A stretch of DNA of 26,091 nucleotides from an uncultured Lachnospiraceae bacterium (GCA_910588885.1 CAJUSQ010000026.1:1-26091), one strand, 5' to 3'; shown: positions 7,217 to 15,568, numbered from the stretch's first letter. Made by a program: numbers and translations. Notes: generated from the sequence alone by a model not told the origin.

Positions 7217-8932
7217 CTAAATATATTTTTTGTAAATTTCTTTGAATTTCTCGGGATTCTTTGTTACCCATTCTTCGTAGGTGGAACGATCCGAGGCAAT
7301 GGCCCGGCCCAGTTCCACCAGGAAGGACGGGATTTCTTCTTCCAGCATAACGCCAAGATCTTCTCCGAAAGATTCTTCCCCCAAGGTATCGCAGCCTCCC
7401 GCAAAGACGGCAAAGGCAGGCTTAGGGCCTTCCGGCGTCTGGCGGACGCCGCCCCGGAAGCTTAAAGCCCCCGCCTGGTGGGCGCTGCAGGAGGAAGGGC
7501 AGCCGGAGATCCGGATCAGGGGCAGGACGCCGTCGGCAAAATTTTCCTTTTGAACCTTTTTCAAACAGGCGGACAGCAGCGCCTGTGAATCCCGGGCGCC
7601 CACCTGGCAGATTGCGGCACCAATGCAGGCAACTGACATTTCAAATCTTGTTTTAACGCTGTCATTTGTTAAATTTAAAATTAATTTTGCTTCTTCCTCT
7701 GTGCAGTTGATGATGTACATGGACTGATTCGGCGTAATACGAATGGCCGCTCCCTCCATATACTCAAAGGCGTCGGAAAGGGTTCGAAGCAGGGGGACCG
7801 GTATGTTTCCGCCGGCGGGTTTATAGAAGACAGCGTAAAGCCCCGGCTGCTTCTGGGCAATAACCCTGGGATGAGAAAAGGGATGATCCGCTTCGGGTTG
7901 GGCGCTTTGGTCTTGGGTGTTCTCGGGTTGGGCGCTTTGGTCTTGGGTGTTCTCGGCTTGGGCGTTTTGGGATTCGGAAATGGCAAGATCCAAGGATTCT
8001 GTTTCAAAAGCCTTCTGCAAATTTTCCTGATAAGCCTGCAAATATCCGTCAACCCCTAGATCCTCCTGCATAAAACGGGTTCTGGCCCGGCCACGGTTTT
8101 CATAATTGCCGTGGGCCAGGAAGGTATCAATCATGGCCTTGATATAGTATAAAGTTTTTTCCGGCGGGATGTGGGAAGCAACCTTTACGCCCATCCGGGG
8201 ATTCCGTCCCAGTCCCCCGGCACTGTAGACATCAAAGGTCCGATCGCTGCAGGCGATAAAGCCCAGGTCACGGAAGGTGGCATGCACTTGATTTTCCGGG
8301 GAATTGGAAAAACAGACTTTCAGCTTCCGGGGAAGCGTTACGGTATCGATAAAGCCCAAAAGATAATCGGCAGCGGCTTTTGCATAGGGGAGCACGTCAA
8401 AAGGCTCGCCCTTTCTTACGCCGGACAGGGGAGAAGCCATGACGTTTCGGGGATAATCCCCGCCGCCGCCCCGGGTAATGCTGCCGTGGTCAAAGGCTTC
8501 CTCCACCAGCTTTGCGACCTGGTCTTCCTTTAGATCGTGAAATTGCAGGCTCTGGCAGGTAGTCAAATGGATCAAATCAATCTCGTATTTATCTATGCTT
8601 TCCGCAATAAAATTCAGCATCTCCTTCGTAATTTCCCCGCCGGTCAAACGCAGACGCAGCATACTGGCGGTACCGCCCCTTTGGGCATAGCTGCCGAAGC
8701 CTCCGGAAATGTGCTTGTATTCCGGAACGGAGAGCTCCTTTAGGTAGAATTTGCGGGTCATTTCCCGGAATCTGGCCAAATCTGCCAGGAATTTCTGAAT
8801 GTTGGCTTCGCCGGGCACAGGCGTCTTTTGCTCCGGTTTGTGCGTCTTTTGCGTCCCGGCCTGCGTCTTTTGCTCTGGCTTTGGTTTGTGCGGCAGCGGC
8901 TTGTGCTGCTCTGGGGTATGGTTCCCGTCCAT
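7217..8932 (-). CDS. Sirohaem [4Fe-4S] sulfite/nitrite reductase
   Basis: This 571-residue protein has the duplicated ferredoxin-like and sirohaem-binding halves of the assimilatory sulfite/nitrite reductase family. The cluster ligands are visible as C436-x5-C442 (CIGAAIC) and C478-x3-C482 (CPSSC), so it should carry coupled sirohaem and 4Fe-4S cofactors and perform a six-electron reduction in the cytoplasm. Sulfite cannot be told from nitrite by eye. The ATG at 8932 is chosen over the in-frame ATG at 9064 because a perfect AGGAGG precedes it. Oddities are a Lys/Pro/Gln-rich N-terminal extension (about 8-40) and a Gln/Asn-rich repeat insert (about 320-350) between the halves. No electron-donor gene is adjacent. 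Confidence 0.85.
   Translation of the reverse strand: MDGNHTPEQHKPLPHKPKPEQKTQAGTQKTHKPEQKTPVPGEANIQKFLADLARFREMTRKFYLKELSVPEYKHISGGFGSYAQRGGTASMLRLRLTGGEITKEMLNFIAESIDKYEIDLIHLTTCQSLQFHDLKEDQVAKLVEEAFDHGSITRGGGGDYPRNVMASPLSGVRKGEPFDVLPYAKAAADYLLGFIDTVTLPRKLKVCFSNSPENQVHATFRDLGFIACSDRTFDVYSAGGLGRNPRMGVKVASHIPPEKTLYYIKAMIDTFLAHGNYENRGRARTRFMQEDLGVDGYLQAYQENLQKAFETESLDLAISESQNAQAENTQDQSAQPENTQDQSAQPEADHPFSHPRVIAQKQPGLYAVFYKPAGGNIPVPLLRTLSDAFEYMEGAAIRITPNQSMYIINCTEEEAKLILNLTNDSVKTRFEMSVACIGAAICQVGARDSQALLSACLKKVQKENFADGVLPLIRISGCPSSCSAHQAGALSFRGGVRQTPEGPKPAFAVFAGGCDTLGEESFGEDLGVMLEEEIPSFLVELGRAIASDRSTYEEWVTKNPEKFKEIYKKYI
7895..7975 (-). repeat. 30-bp in-frame tandem repeat in the reductase
   Basis: Two perfect 30-bp units (7895-7924, 7925-7954) and a degenerate third encode ENTQDQSAQP-type decapeptides in the linker between the two halves of the reductase. 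The perfect identity suggests recent expansion and likely copy-number variation between strains. Confidence 0.85.
8821..8873 (-). repeat. 21-bp spaced repeats in the reductase N-terminus
   Basis: GCGTCTTTTGC occurs at 8821, 8842 and 8863, an exact 21-bp (seven-codon) spacing. It encodes QKT-containing stretches of the Lys/Pro/Gln-rich N-terminal tail. Confidence 0.7.
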
Positions 8933-9054
8933 TTGTGTTCCTCCTAAAAACAGGTATTTTTGACTGCACAGTGCAATCCTCCTCAAAATGCGTATGGATA
9001 GTTTGTCCCTTTTCTTATTATTTATGATGTGTAAATAATGAAAACTTTGTATTC

Positions 9055-9091
9055 GATATTGCAAGAGAAGAATCAGCGGGCTGTTTATAAT
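9055..9091 (+). promoter_or_regulatory. Activator-type promoter of the dehydrogenase operon
   Basis: GATATTGCAAGAGAA (9055-9069) precedes TATAAT (9086-9091). The same motif, with 14 of 15 bases identical, lies at 13448-13462 with the identical 31-base distance to TATAAT. The region a sigma-A -35 would occupy (AAGAGA) is inside the motif, as at class II activator promoters. The AraC-family gene at 11719 is the obvious candidate binder. Confidence 0.6.
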
Positions 9092-9129
9092 GGAATGAAA
9101 ATGAGCATTTATATGAAAGGAGTTTTGCT

Positions 9130-10188
9130 ATGAAAGCGGTAAATTATTTCGGCGTGGGTCATTTGGAGGTAATTGATCTTCCAAAGCCAATCCCTTCAGA
9201 AGGAGAGGTTCTGGTAAAGGTGCTGTATTGCGGGATTTGCGGGACGGATGTCCATGCTTATAAAATGCCGGGGATTTTTGCGGGTGAATTAATCCCGGGA
9301 CATGAGGCTGTCGGGATTGTGGAAGCGGTAGGAACAGGCGTTGACTGTGTGAAGATTGGTGACCGGGTTGCAGTGGGCCCTCCCGGTGACTGCGGCCATT
9401 GCTATTCCTGTAATACAGGACATCCCAATACCTGTGAAAATGCATTTCCCAATACCCTTGGGATCGGGCCCGGAACCCAGGGAGCGTATGCGGAGTATGT
9501 GATATCCCATTTCCCGAAAAACGAATTATTTCTCATTCCGGAGGGCGTTTGTTTCGAGCAGGCGGTTTTGTTCGATGTGTTAGGGGTTGGCCTTCATGCG
9601 GTCAGACGTTCTGAACTGCGGGCCGGAGACAATGTGGTGGTGACAGGCTGCGGGTCCATTGGTTTATCCATACTGCAGTTCGCGAAAATGGCCGGGGCCA
9701 GAAATCTGATTGCTTTTGATCCGATTGCGTCCAGAAGGGAGCTGGCATTAAAGGCGGGTGCGGATTATGCTTTGGATCCGGGTAATGCGGCTGACATAGA
9801 GCTGGCAAAACAAATTTGTCATGGGGAAGGAGGCGCAGCGGTGGCTTTTGAAGCTGCCGGACACCCGTCTTCGGTACAGACCTGCATTGATCTTGTGATG
9901 TCCAACGGTCAGGTAATGCTGGTAGGAAGCGACGGCCGTCCCTTCGAGCTGATTACGGCTGCATTGGGTCCCTTTGAGTATGATTTGAAATTCTCCTTTA
10001 CCTATACCAAGGATGAGATTCGCATGCTGTTTGACCTGATCCGGCTTGGAAAGCTGGATGTCGCTATTTATTCCATTCAAAAGGCAGCCCTGGAGGATGC
10101 GGTGCAAAAGGTAGAAGGGCTGGCAGCCGGTGAAATCGATGTTGCGAGAATTCTGCTGATACCCAATGAAGGGGCGGATTCGAATTGA
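9130..10188 (+). CDS. Zinc-dependent MDR dehydrogenase (sorbitol/threonine DH type)
   Basis: This 352-residue medium-chain dehydrogenase should oxidise a secondary alcohol or polyol with NAD. Catalytic zinc ligands are C37 (CGICGTD) and H58-E59 (PGHE). The structural zinc site is complete, with C88, C91, C94 and C102. The Rossmann motif GCGSIG (near 175) is followed by an Asp (FDPIASRR), which favours NAD over NADP. AAAGGAG precedes the ATG. It is the first gene of a cluster, 15 bases ahead of a beta-helix protein gene, and its promoter shares an activator motif with the flavoprotein/TRAP operon. Its substrate is therefore probably the compound that operon imports, but cannot be named. Confidence 0.88.
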   Translation: MKAVNYFGVGHLEVIDLPKPIPSEGEVLVKVLYCGICGTDVHAYKMPGIFAGELIPGHEAVGIVEAVGTGVDCVKIGDRVAVGPPGDCGHCYSCNTGHPNTCENAFPNTLGIGPGTQGAYAEYVISHFPKNELFLIPEGVCFEQAVLFDVLGVGLHAVRRSELRAGDNVVVTGCGSIGLSILQFAKMAGARNLIAFDPIASRRELALKAGADYALDPGNAADIELAKQICHGEGGAAVAFEAAGHPSSVQTCIDLVMSNGQVMLVGSDGRPFELITAALGPFEYDLKFSFTYTKDEIRMLFDLIRLGKLDVAIYSIQKAALEDAVQKVEGLAAGEIDVARILLIPNEGADSN

Positions 10189-10203
10189 AGGGAGGAGACT
10201 GAT

Positions 10204-11610
10204 ATGGCAAGGATTAATATACCTTATGGCATGCCCCAGGTGGGCGGGACGATGGAAATTCCGGAGCAGATTCCGGGACCGCCCGGCTTCGGTGTGATGC
10301 CGGACCCCAATGTGCCGGAGCCGGAGGGAATTCCCCATGGGAAACAAAATCCTCAAATCAGGGTTACGGATGGTGTGCTGGCGCCCCTTGGTACGGAGGC
10401 ATCCACATTCGGAACAGTGACGGAACAGCAGGCGGAAGGATTGGTGATGTCCTGTGAAAAGGATTTGGTCGGCGGAATCCTGATAGACGGAAACAGCAGG
10501 TATCGGGTTGCGAACGCCAAAATTACATTGTCCGGGAACTGCGTGAATGATTTTGACGGGTACGGTGCTGCCGTCCAGGCTCTGGGCAGTGCAGCGGTGG
10601 AGATTGCAGACTCGGAAATTGTGGTGGACGGTGTGCTGCGCTCTTGCCTGAATGCCAACGAATATGCCAATTTGTATGTGCGTGGCTGTAAACTGGTCTG
10701 CAAGGGTGGACAAGTGCCGGAGGGCTGGCCCGGCCATGCGCTTGTCGGAGGGCCGGGAATGGTATCGGCGCCGCCGTCTATGGGAGTAAGCGGTCATAGC
10801 CGGCTATCGTTGACAGAAGGAAATGCCCACAGCTATTTCAAGGACTGCCAGGTGATTTCCGACGGCTGGGCCGGGCTGTCTACAGACGGCTCCTGGGGAG
10901 ACTGCTATCTGCAGGCGGAGGGATGTGAAATTGAGGTAAAAAACCCTGGGTACGCTACGTTTTCGGACGAAGGCTGTCTGGTGGTGCTGGATGACTGCCG
11001 GATTAAGACGGCTTCCCATACGATTATGCTGGATCGTAAAGGAAGAGCCAGAATGAGCCGGATTCAGGCGGAATCGGGACAATATTTTGCTTATTTTTTC
11101 AGCGTACTGGGGAACACCAGTCAGATCAATGAGCTGCTTGTCAGTGGTTGTGATATACATACGAAGGAAGAAGCATTTCTGGTTTCCGGATGTAATGCTT
11201 ATCTGGATGTCCGGGATTCCGGGATTCGGTCGGATAAGGGAATCATTCTTGCATCCGAGGCCAGCAGTGATCCTATGAATACCCCGGTGGAGAAGGGGGA
11301 AACGGTATATGGGATCAAGGCGGTTTTTTCGGATATGGATGTAAATGGGGATATTATCCATAAAGACCCGGATCGGACGATGGCTGTATCTTTGAGGCAC
11401 ACCAGGGTAAAGGGAGGCATTCAGCATGCCTGTATCCAAATGGATGCGGCCAGCAGCTGGTATGCGGAGAAAGACTCGCAGGTAGTAATTGTGGGAGATT
11501 TTTCGGTCAGTCAAATAGACGCGCCCAAAGGAGTGACCATTACGGCGGACTGTGAGCTAAAAGCGGAAGATATCCTTCTCCCTTCCGGCGGGAAATTGGT
11601 GATCAAATGA
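10204..11610 (+). CDS. Right-handed beta-helix protein, probably cytoplasmic
   Basis: This 468-residue protein lacks a signal peptide. After a Pro-rich N-terminus (about 1-50), the body is a succession of short strands with repeated patterns such as xLxVxGCxLxxKGG, YFKDCQVISDG, LQAEGCEIEVKN and LLVSGCDIHTKEE, typical of the right-handed parallel beta-helix (pectate lyase-like) fold. Asn/Asp/Cys positions recur at turns. Such folds are usually carbohydrate lyases, hydrolases or epimerases and usually secreted, so an intracellular one in a catabolic operon is unusual. It follows the dehydrogenase by 15 bases with a good GGGAGG site and is surely co-transcribed. I cannot assign the reaction or active-site residues. 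Confidence 0.7.
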   Translation: MARINIPYGMPQVGGTMEIPEQIPGPPGFGVMPDPNVPEPEGIPHGKQNPQIRVTDGVLAPLGTEASTFGTVTEQQAEGLVMSCEKDLVGGILIDGNSRYRVANAKITLSGNCVNDFDGYGAAVQALGSAAVEIADSEIVVDGVLRSCLNANEYANLYVRGCKLVCKGGQVPEGWPGHALVGGPGMVSAPPSMGVSGHSRLSLTEGNAHSYFKDCQVISDGWAGLSTDGSWGDCYLQAEGCEIEVKNPGYATFSDEGCLVVLDDCRIKTASHTIMLDRKGRARMSRIQAESGQYFAYFFSVLGNTSQINELLVSGCDIHTKEEAFLVSGCNAYLDVRDSGIRSDKGIILASEASSDPMNTPVEKGETVYGIKAVFSDMDVNGDIIHKDPDRTMAVSLRHTRVKGGIQHACIQMDAASSWYAEKDSQVVIVGDFSVSQIDAPKGVTITADCELKAEDILLPSGGKLVIK

Positions 11611-11656
11611 GCTCTGATTTAATGTGAGAGTCGTACTTCAAAAAAGGGAAAAATAG

Positions 11657-11686
11657 TTGAAAAAGGATCCGGTACTGGTGTAAAAT
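11657..11686 (+). promoter_or_regulatory. Sigma-A promoter of the AraC-family gene
   Basis: TTGAAA (11657-11662), an 18-base spacer and TAAAAT (11681-11686) make a good housekeeping promoter. The activator motif found at 9055 and 13448 is absent here, consistent with constitutive expression of the regulator. Confidence 0.6.
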
Positions 11687-11718
11687 ACAGAGGAGTTGAA
11701 AAAGGAGCAGATACCGGT

Positions 11719-13353
11719 ATGAAGGGACTGATTTGTGGAGATACCCAAAGATTAGAGCGATATCTGGGGCCGGAAGGCGCCAGGAGCCGTTTGGAGGGAT
11801 ATGTTTTTGAAGAGCTGCGGATCAAATATGAAGGCCAGGATACGGAAGGCCGGGATCTGATATTGTGGACGGAGGATTTTGGACAGGCAGAGGAGTTCCT
11901 GACAGAGCAGCAGCCGGAATTGATTGTCTGTTGCATGCGTTTGGAGTTCATGCGGGAGGGAAAGCTTCTGAAAACAATCCGGGAAATGCAGCTGTATGAA
12001 AATGTGGTGTTGGTGACACCGGAGGTGAACGATCGGTATATGTATTTGGCAGAGCGGGTCGGCTGTGGGTATCTGTTTCTCTACGAGGGCAGCCCGGCGG
12101 AGTATCTGCTGTTTGCCATGCGGATAATTGTTCGGCGCGCCTATGAAGCACGTTGGGAGCAGGCCATGGTTCGACGAGGGATACAGTGGTCGGATATGCT
12201 GGATTTTTTACAGCATACCTTCTATCGGAACGTGTTGTTGTCGGATCCATGGTTTGACGAAAAGGAACAGCTGCAGAAAGGGCGGGATATGGGATTGGAG
12301 CTGTCCATAGAGGATCGTTATGTGGTGGTGGTCTTAAAGCTTCATCAAAATAAGGGAGTGACGGAACAGGGAGCGGAAGCGGCAGAGGATTTTGTGGAAA
12401 ATTCAAAGCTGATTATGGGCATCCGCCAGGAATACCATGTAATTGAGGTGGGAAACGGAGAGACTGCCTTGCTGATTCAGGTGTCCAATGAGAATGAGTG
12501 CGAATATATCGGGAATATCATGAGCCTGTTTATTGATTATCAGGCGATTTATTACGATTGCAGATGGTCCGCATATATGAGCGATATTTGTTCCCTGAAT
12601 GGCGCCCGGGCAGAGTACCAAAAGCTTCATGATGTGCTGGAAAAAAATGTGGCGCAGCAGTGCCGTCTGTTCCTGCTGCATGAGGTAGCGGAGAACCGGG
12701 AATTAAATATTATCCAGGGGAAGGACTGGATTTGGAGCTTTGCGTCGGGAAATACGGGGCCCATCCGTGAGGAGATCCGGCAGTTCCTGGAGAAGCAGCT
12801 TGCCAACGGCATCTTTTCCCGGGAGAACCTGCAGAGTATTGTACACCGCCTTACCATGAGCTTTTATGCTTCTATGGAGATGCGGAAACTGGATGTGGAC
12901 GCTATATTGGCGGATAAATGGTATCTGGAACATTATACCATGGCAAATCAGAGTATTGAGGGCCTGTATCGGTTCCTGGAATATGTTTCGGACTATAACC
13001 TGCATTTGCTGGAGCAGCATCCGCCGGGCAAGGGCATATCGAAGAACATCATCCGGTATATCCGGGAAAATATTGATAAAGAATTGACCCGGGAGAGCAT
13101 TGCCGGACAATTCTATATGAGCAAAGGCTATTTGGCCAATGTATTTAAGAAAGAAACACGGAAATCCCTGGTAGATTATATTAATGAAGAAAAGATCAAC
13201 AAAGCGAAAGAACTTCTGGTGATGACGCCCATGCCGGTAAGCGTTGTTGCGCAGGAGGTGGGAATTAATAATTTTTCCTATTTTTCCCGTCTGTTTAAGA
13301 AACTGGCGGGGGTGTCGCCGCAAAATTATCGGAACGGCCGGCAGAAAAAATAA
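11719..13353 (+). CDS. AraC-family regulator with degenerate receiver domain
   Basis: This 544-residue protein has a C-terminal AraC-type double helix-turn-helix (about 440-540; NIDKELTRESIAGQFYMSKGYLANVFKK, ending in the family signature SRLFKKLAGVSPQNYR). The N-terminal about 130 residues align with the receiver fold, but the phospho-acceptor position reads C71-C72 (LIVCCMRL) and the usual Lys is replaced (YLFLYEG), so it cannot be phosphorylated normally. The middle (about 150-430) is a YesN-like linker region. It lies between the dehydrogenase and flavoprotein/TRAP operons and probably activates both. AAAGGAG is 11 bases before the ATG, somewhat long. Confidence 0.85.
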   Translation: MKGLICGDTQRLERYLGPEGARSRLEGYVFEELRIKYEGQDTEGRDLILWTEDFGQAEEFLTEQQPELIVCCMRLEFMREGKLLKTIREMQLYENVVLVTPEVNDRYMYLAERVGCGYLFLYEGSPAEYLLFAMRIIVRRAYEARWEQAMVRRGIQWSDMLDFLQHTFYRNVLLSDPWFDEKEQLQKGRDMGLELSIEDRYVVVVLKLHQNKGVTEQGAEAAEDFVENSKLIMGIRQEYHVIEVGNGETALLIQVSNENECEYIGNIMSLFIDYQAIYYDCRWSAYMSDICSLNGARAEYQKLHDVLEKNVAQQCRLFLLHEVAENRELNIIQGKDWIWSFASGNTGPIREEIRQFLEKQLANGIFSRENLQSIVHRLTMSFYASMEMRKLDVDAILADKWYLEHYTMANQSIEGLYRFLEYVSDYNLHLLEQHPPGKGISKNIIRYIRENIDKELTRESIAGQFYMSKGYLANVFKKETRKSLVDYINEEKINKAKELLVMTPMPVSVVAQEVGINNFSYFSRLFKKLAGVSPQNYRNGRQKK

Positions 13354-13372
13354 AATATATATGGAAATTCAC

Positions 13373-13422
13373 AGAGCATTCCAGGAGACGCGTTGCCGCG
13401 ATTTCCGGGATGCTCTTTTTTT
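13373..13422 (+). terminator. Intrinsic terminator of the AraC gene
   Basis: AGAGCATTCC (13373-13382) pairs with GGGATGCTCT (13407-13416, one G-T pair) and a run of T follows to about 13422. It isolates the regulator from the downstream operon, which has its own promoter. Confidence 0.8.
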
Positions 13423-13447
13423 GTTATATAATACAAATATCCATACA

Positions 13448-13484
13448 GATAGTGCAAGAGAAAAAGGAAAGAAGCTTCTATAAT
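13448..13484 (+). promoter_or_regulatory. Activator-type promoter of the flavoprotein/TRAP operon
   Basis: GATAGTGCAAGAGAA (13448-13462) lies 31 bases before TATAAT (13479-13484), exactly as at 9055-9091. A further loosely similar TACAAATA about 21 bases upstream (near 13432) could be a second AraC half-site. Confidence 0.6.
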
Positions 13485-13516
13485 TTAAGAAAACGGTGAA
13501 AAAGGAGAAAAAGGAC

Positions 13517-14986
13517 ATGAGGCGAATGGAAACAGAAATTGCGGTTGCAGGCGCCGGGGCAGGAGGGATGGCAGCAGCTCTGGCGGCAGCGCAAAAAGGA
13601 AAGGATGTAGTAGTATTTGATAAACGGGAACGCATTGGAGGGGTGGCCAACGGAGGCCAGGGCCCTTTTGCGGTGAATACTCTGCAGCAAAGGAGATTAC
13701 AGCGGATTGTGACGGAGGATGAGGCGTTCCATGCATTTATGGACTTTAACCATTGGCAGTCCGACCCGGCGCTGGTATCGGCCTTTGTGAGGAAATCGGC
13801 AGATACGATTCGCTGGCTGACGGAAGCCGGCTGCGAGTTTGAGAACGTGATTGCCTATATCCATGGAGGGAATCATACCTGGCATTGCCGGAATGAAGAA
13901 AAAGGGTTTATTACCGACAGGCTCTATGATGCGGCATCGGCACTTGGAACAAAAGTTTACCTGAATACGGCAGTGGAACGGCTTCTGATGCAGGATGGGC
14001 AGGTAGAAGGGCTGATTGCAAGGACAGCAGAAGGGGAGGAAATTACGGTAAAGGCGAAGGCTGTAGTTATTTCCACCGGAGGCTTTGGAAGTAATCCGGA
14101 GATGGTCAGGAAATACACCCGGTTTGAGTTGAATAAGACCATGAATTTCCCGGAAAAATTCCTGGACGGGGACGGGCTTCGGATGGCATGGGAGGCCGGG
14201 GCTTCTAAAGGGAAGATGTTTTTTGACTCCTATGTAGGGCTGCTCCCGGGGCATTTGGGAGGGCCGGGAGGCAGTATAGCCGAGCTTCGGATTTTCCGCC
14301 AGCCCAATCTTCTGATTAACGCAAAGGGCCAGAGGTTTACAGATGAGGGGGCGATGAACAATGGGGCGTTTGCGTCTAATATGGTACAGCATCAACCGGG
14401 GATGTATGTGTATATGATCCTGACAGAGGAGATTGTTTCGGATTATCTGAAGAATGGGATGCCCTTTGCATTGCCCACCAGGGATCCCTTTACCGGAAGA
14501 TTTGAGGATTGGCCGGAGGGCTTCTGCAGGAAGATGGAAGAGGAATCCAAAAGCTGTGAAGACCTGTTTATTGCTTCTTCCATTCAGGAGCTGGCAGGCC
14601 AGATGGGAGTGGATGGTACGGTCCTTAAGAATACCGTGGAGGATTATAACGAAGCCTGCAGGAAGGGGCTGGATGAAAAATTTTTCAAAAAGAGGGAGTA
14701 TTTAAAACCGATCCGGGGAGAGCGGATTTATGCGGCAAGGCTGTATTCCGGCGGTTATGCGGCCCTGGGCGGTTTGAATATAAACGAATACGCCCAGGTG
14801 CTGGATTCCGGAAGCCAGGCAATTCCAGGGCTTTATGCAGCAGGGAACGATGCGAATACCATAAGCGGGGACACCTACATGTTTATGATGCCGGGGCTGA
14901 CTTCGGGGTTTGCCTATAATACGGGAAGGATTGCCGGGGAAGAGGCGGCAGATTATTGTAACCGATCTAATGTATCAGGGCATTAA
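13517..14986 (+). CDS. FAD-dependent reductase/dehydrogenase (fumarate reductase/KstD type)
   Basis: This 489-residue cytoplasmic protein has the FAD_binding_2 fold. It shows the dinucleotide motif GAGAGG (12-17) with an acidic end to strand 2 (VVVFDKRERIGG), a TGGFGSNPE segment, GDGLRMAWEAGA, and a C-terminal FAD motif IPGLYAAGNDANTISG followed by GRIAGEEAA. Relatives reduce or desaturate C=C bonds (fumarate, urocanate, 3-ketosteroids, acrylates). The GN-type C-terminus looks closer to the KstD branch than to fumarate reductases, but the substrate is unknown. ATG 13517 has AAGGAG nine bases upstream; an in-frame GTG at 13496 is less likely. It is the first gene of the TRAP operon. Confidence 0.85.
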   Translation: MRRMETEIAVAGAGAGGMAAALAAAQKGKDVVVFDKRERIGGVANGGQGPFAVNTLQQRRLQRIVTEDEAFHAFMDFNHWQSDPALVSAFVRKSADTIRWLTEAGCEFENVIAYIHGGNHTWHCRNEEKGFITDRLYDAASALGTKVYLNTAVERLLMQDGQVEGLIARTAEGEEITVKAKAVVISTGGFGSNPEMVRKYTRFELNKTMNFPEKFLDGDGLRMAWEAGASKGKMFFDSYVGLLPGHLGGPGGSIAELRIFRQPNLLINAKGQRFTDEGAMNNGAFASNMVQHQPGMYVYMILTEEIVSDYLKNGMPFALPTRDPFTGRFEDWPEGFCRKMEEESKSCEDLFIASSIQELAGQMGVDGTVLKNTVEDYNEACRKGLDEKFFKKREYLKPIRGERIYAARLYSGGYAALGGLNINEYAQVLDSGSQAIPGLYAAGNDANTISGDTYMFMMPGLTSGFAYNTGRIAGEEAADYCNRSNVSGH

Positions 14987-15011
14987 CGGTGCGGACAGGG
15001 AAAGGAGGAGA

Positions 15012-15104
15012 ATGAAAACGAAAGAGAATTCATTAAAAAAATTGACCGGATGGTCTATCGGACAACCTGGGCAGTTTCCATCATTTCAGGAGTCTGCCTG
15101 CTGA
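15012..15104 (+). other. Frame-0 entry ORF with A7 slippery site leading into dctQ
   Basis: A very strong AAAGGAGGAG (15001-15010) precedes ATG 15012. This frame reads MKTKENSLKKL and then leaves the DctQ frame, stopping at 15104 after 30 residues. At 15035-15041 the zero-frame codons TTA-AAA-AAA form the canonical -1 heptamer A AAA AAA. One -1 step yields MKTKENSLKKIDRMVYRTTW, which joins DctQ smoothly. The DctQ frame has no other ATG/GTG/TTG with a binding site after the preceding stop. Possible explanations are programmed frameshifting, transcriptional slippage, an A7/A8 phase-variable tract or a one-base sequence error. Confidence 0.6.
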
Positions 15105-15568
15105 TTACTGCCATTCTGTGTACGGCGGATGCATTGCTGTCAAAGCTTTTGTCCACCAGCATCCCCAATGGTACGGAGTGGGTAACATACCTGAATATTC
15201 CGGTGGTATTCTGTGCCATTGCTTATATCCAGATGGACCGGGGGCATACCTCTGTGGATCTGATATGCCGGAAATTTCCTCTGGCGCTGCAGAAGCTGAT
15301 CCGGATTGTAGGTGATGTACTGGGAGCATTGGTCTGCGGGTTTGCAGGGTATTGCGCCTGGAAGCTGACTGCAGATAAGCTGCGTACGGTGGCCAGAAGC
15401 TCATCTGCCGCCAATGCATTTGTAATTTGGCCTTTTGCCGCCTTTATTGCCCTGGGATTCCTGCTTGTAACGGCAGCTTTTGCCTGGTGTATCATTCGTG
15501 ACAGCGTGGGGCTGGTACGGGAGGAAGCGGCGGAAATGGAAGAAAAGGAAGGAGGAGGTACGATATGA
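15050..15568 (+). CDS. dctQ: TRAP transporter small membrane subunit (DctQ family)
   Basis: From the first in-frame ATG the product has 172 residues with four hydrophobic helices, about the usual DctQ size. A conserved DctQ-type segment near AIAYIQMDRGHTSVDL lies between helices 2 and 3. DctQ pairs with the large permease DctM and the binding protein DctP in sodium-driven uptake. ATG 15050 has no ribosome binding site; the strong site at 15001 serves ATG 15012 in another frame that could reach this one by a -1 shift at the A7 run 15035-15041, adding about 13 residues. The stop overlaps the dctM start (ATGA at 15565), indicating translational coupling. Confidence 0.85.
   Translation: MVYRTTWAVSIISGVCLLITAILCTADALLSKLLSTSIPNGTEWVTYLNIPVVFCAIAYIQMDRGHTSVDLICRKFPLALQKLIRIVGDVLGALVCGFAGYCAWKLTADKLRTVARSSSAANAFVIWPFAAFIALGFLLVTAAFAWCIIRDSVGLVREEAAEMEEKEGGGTI

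Noticed and set aside
9748..10797. 349-residue minus-strand open frame across the dehydrogenase and beta-helix genes
   Set aside because: It is antisense to two well-supported genes, has no family signature and has Arg/His-rich shadow composition.
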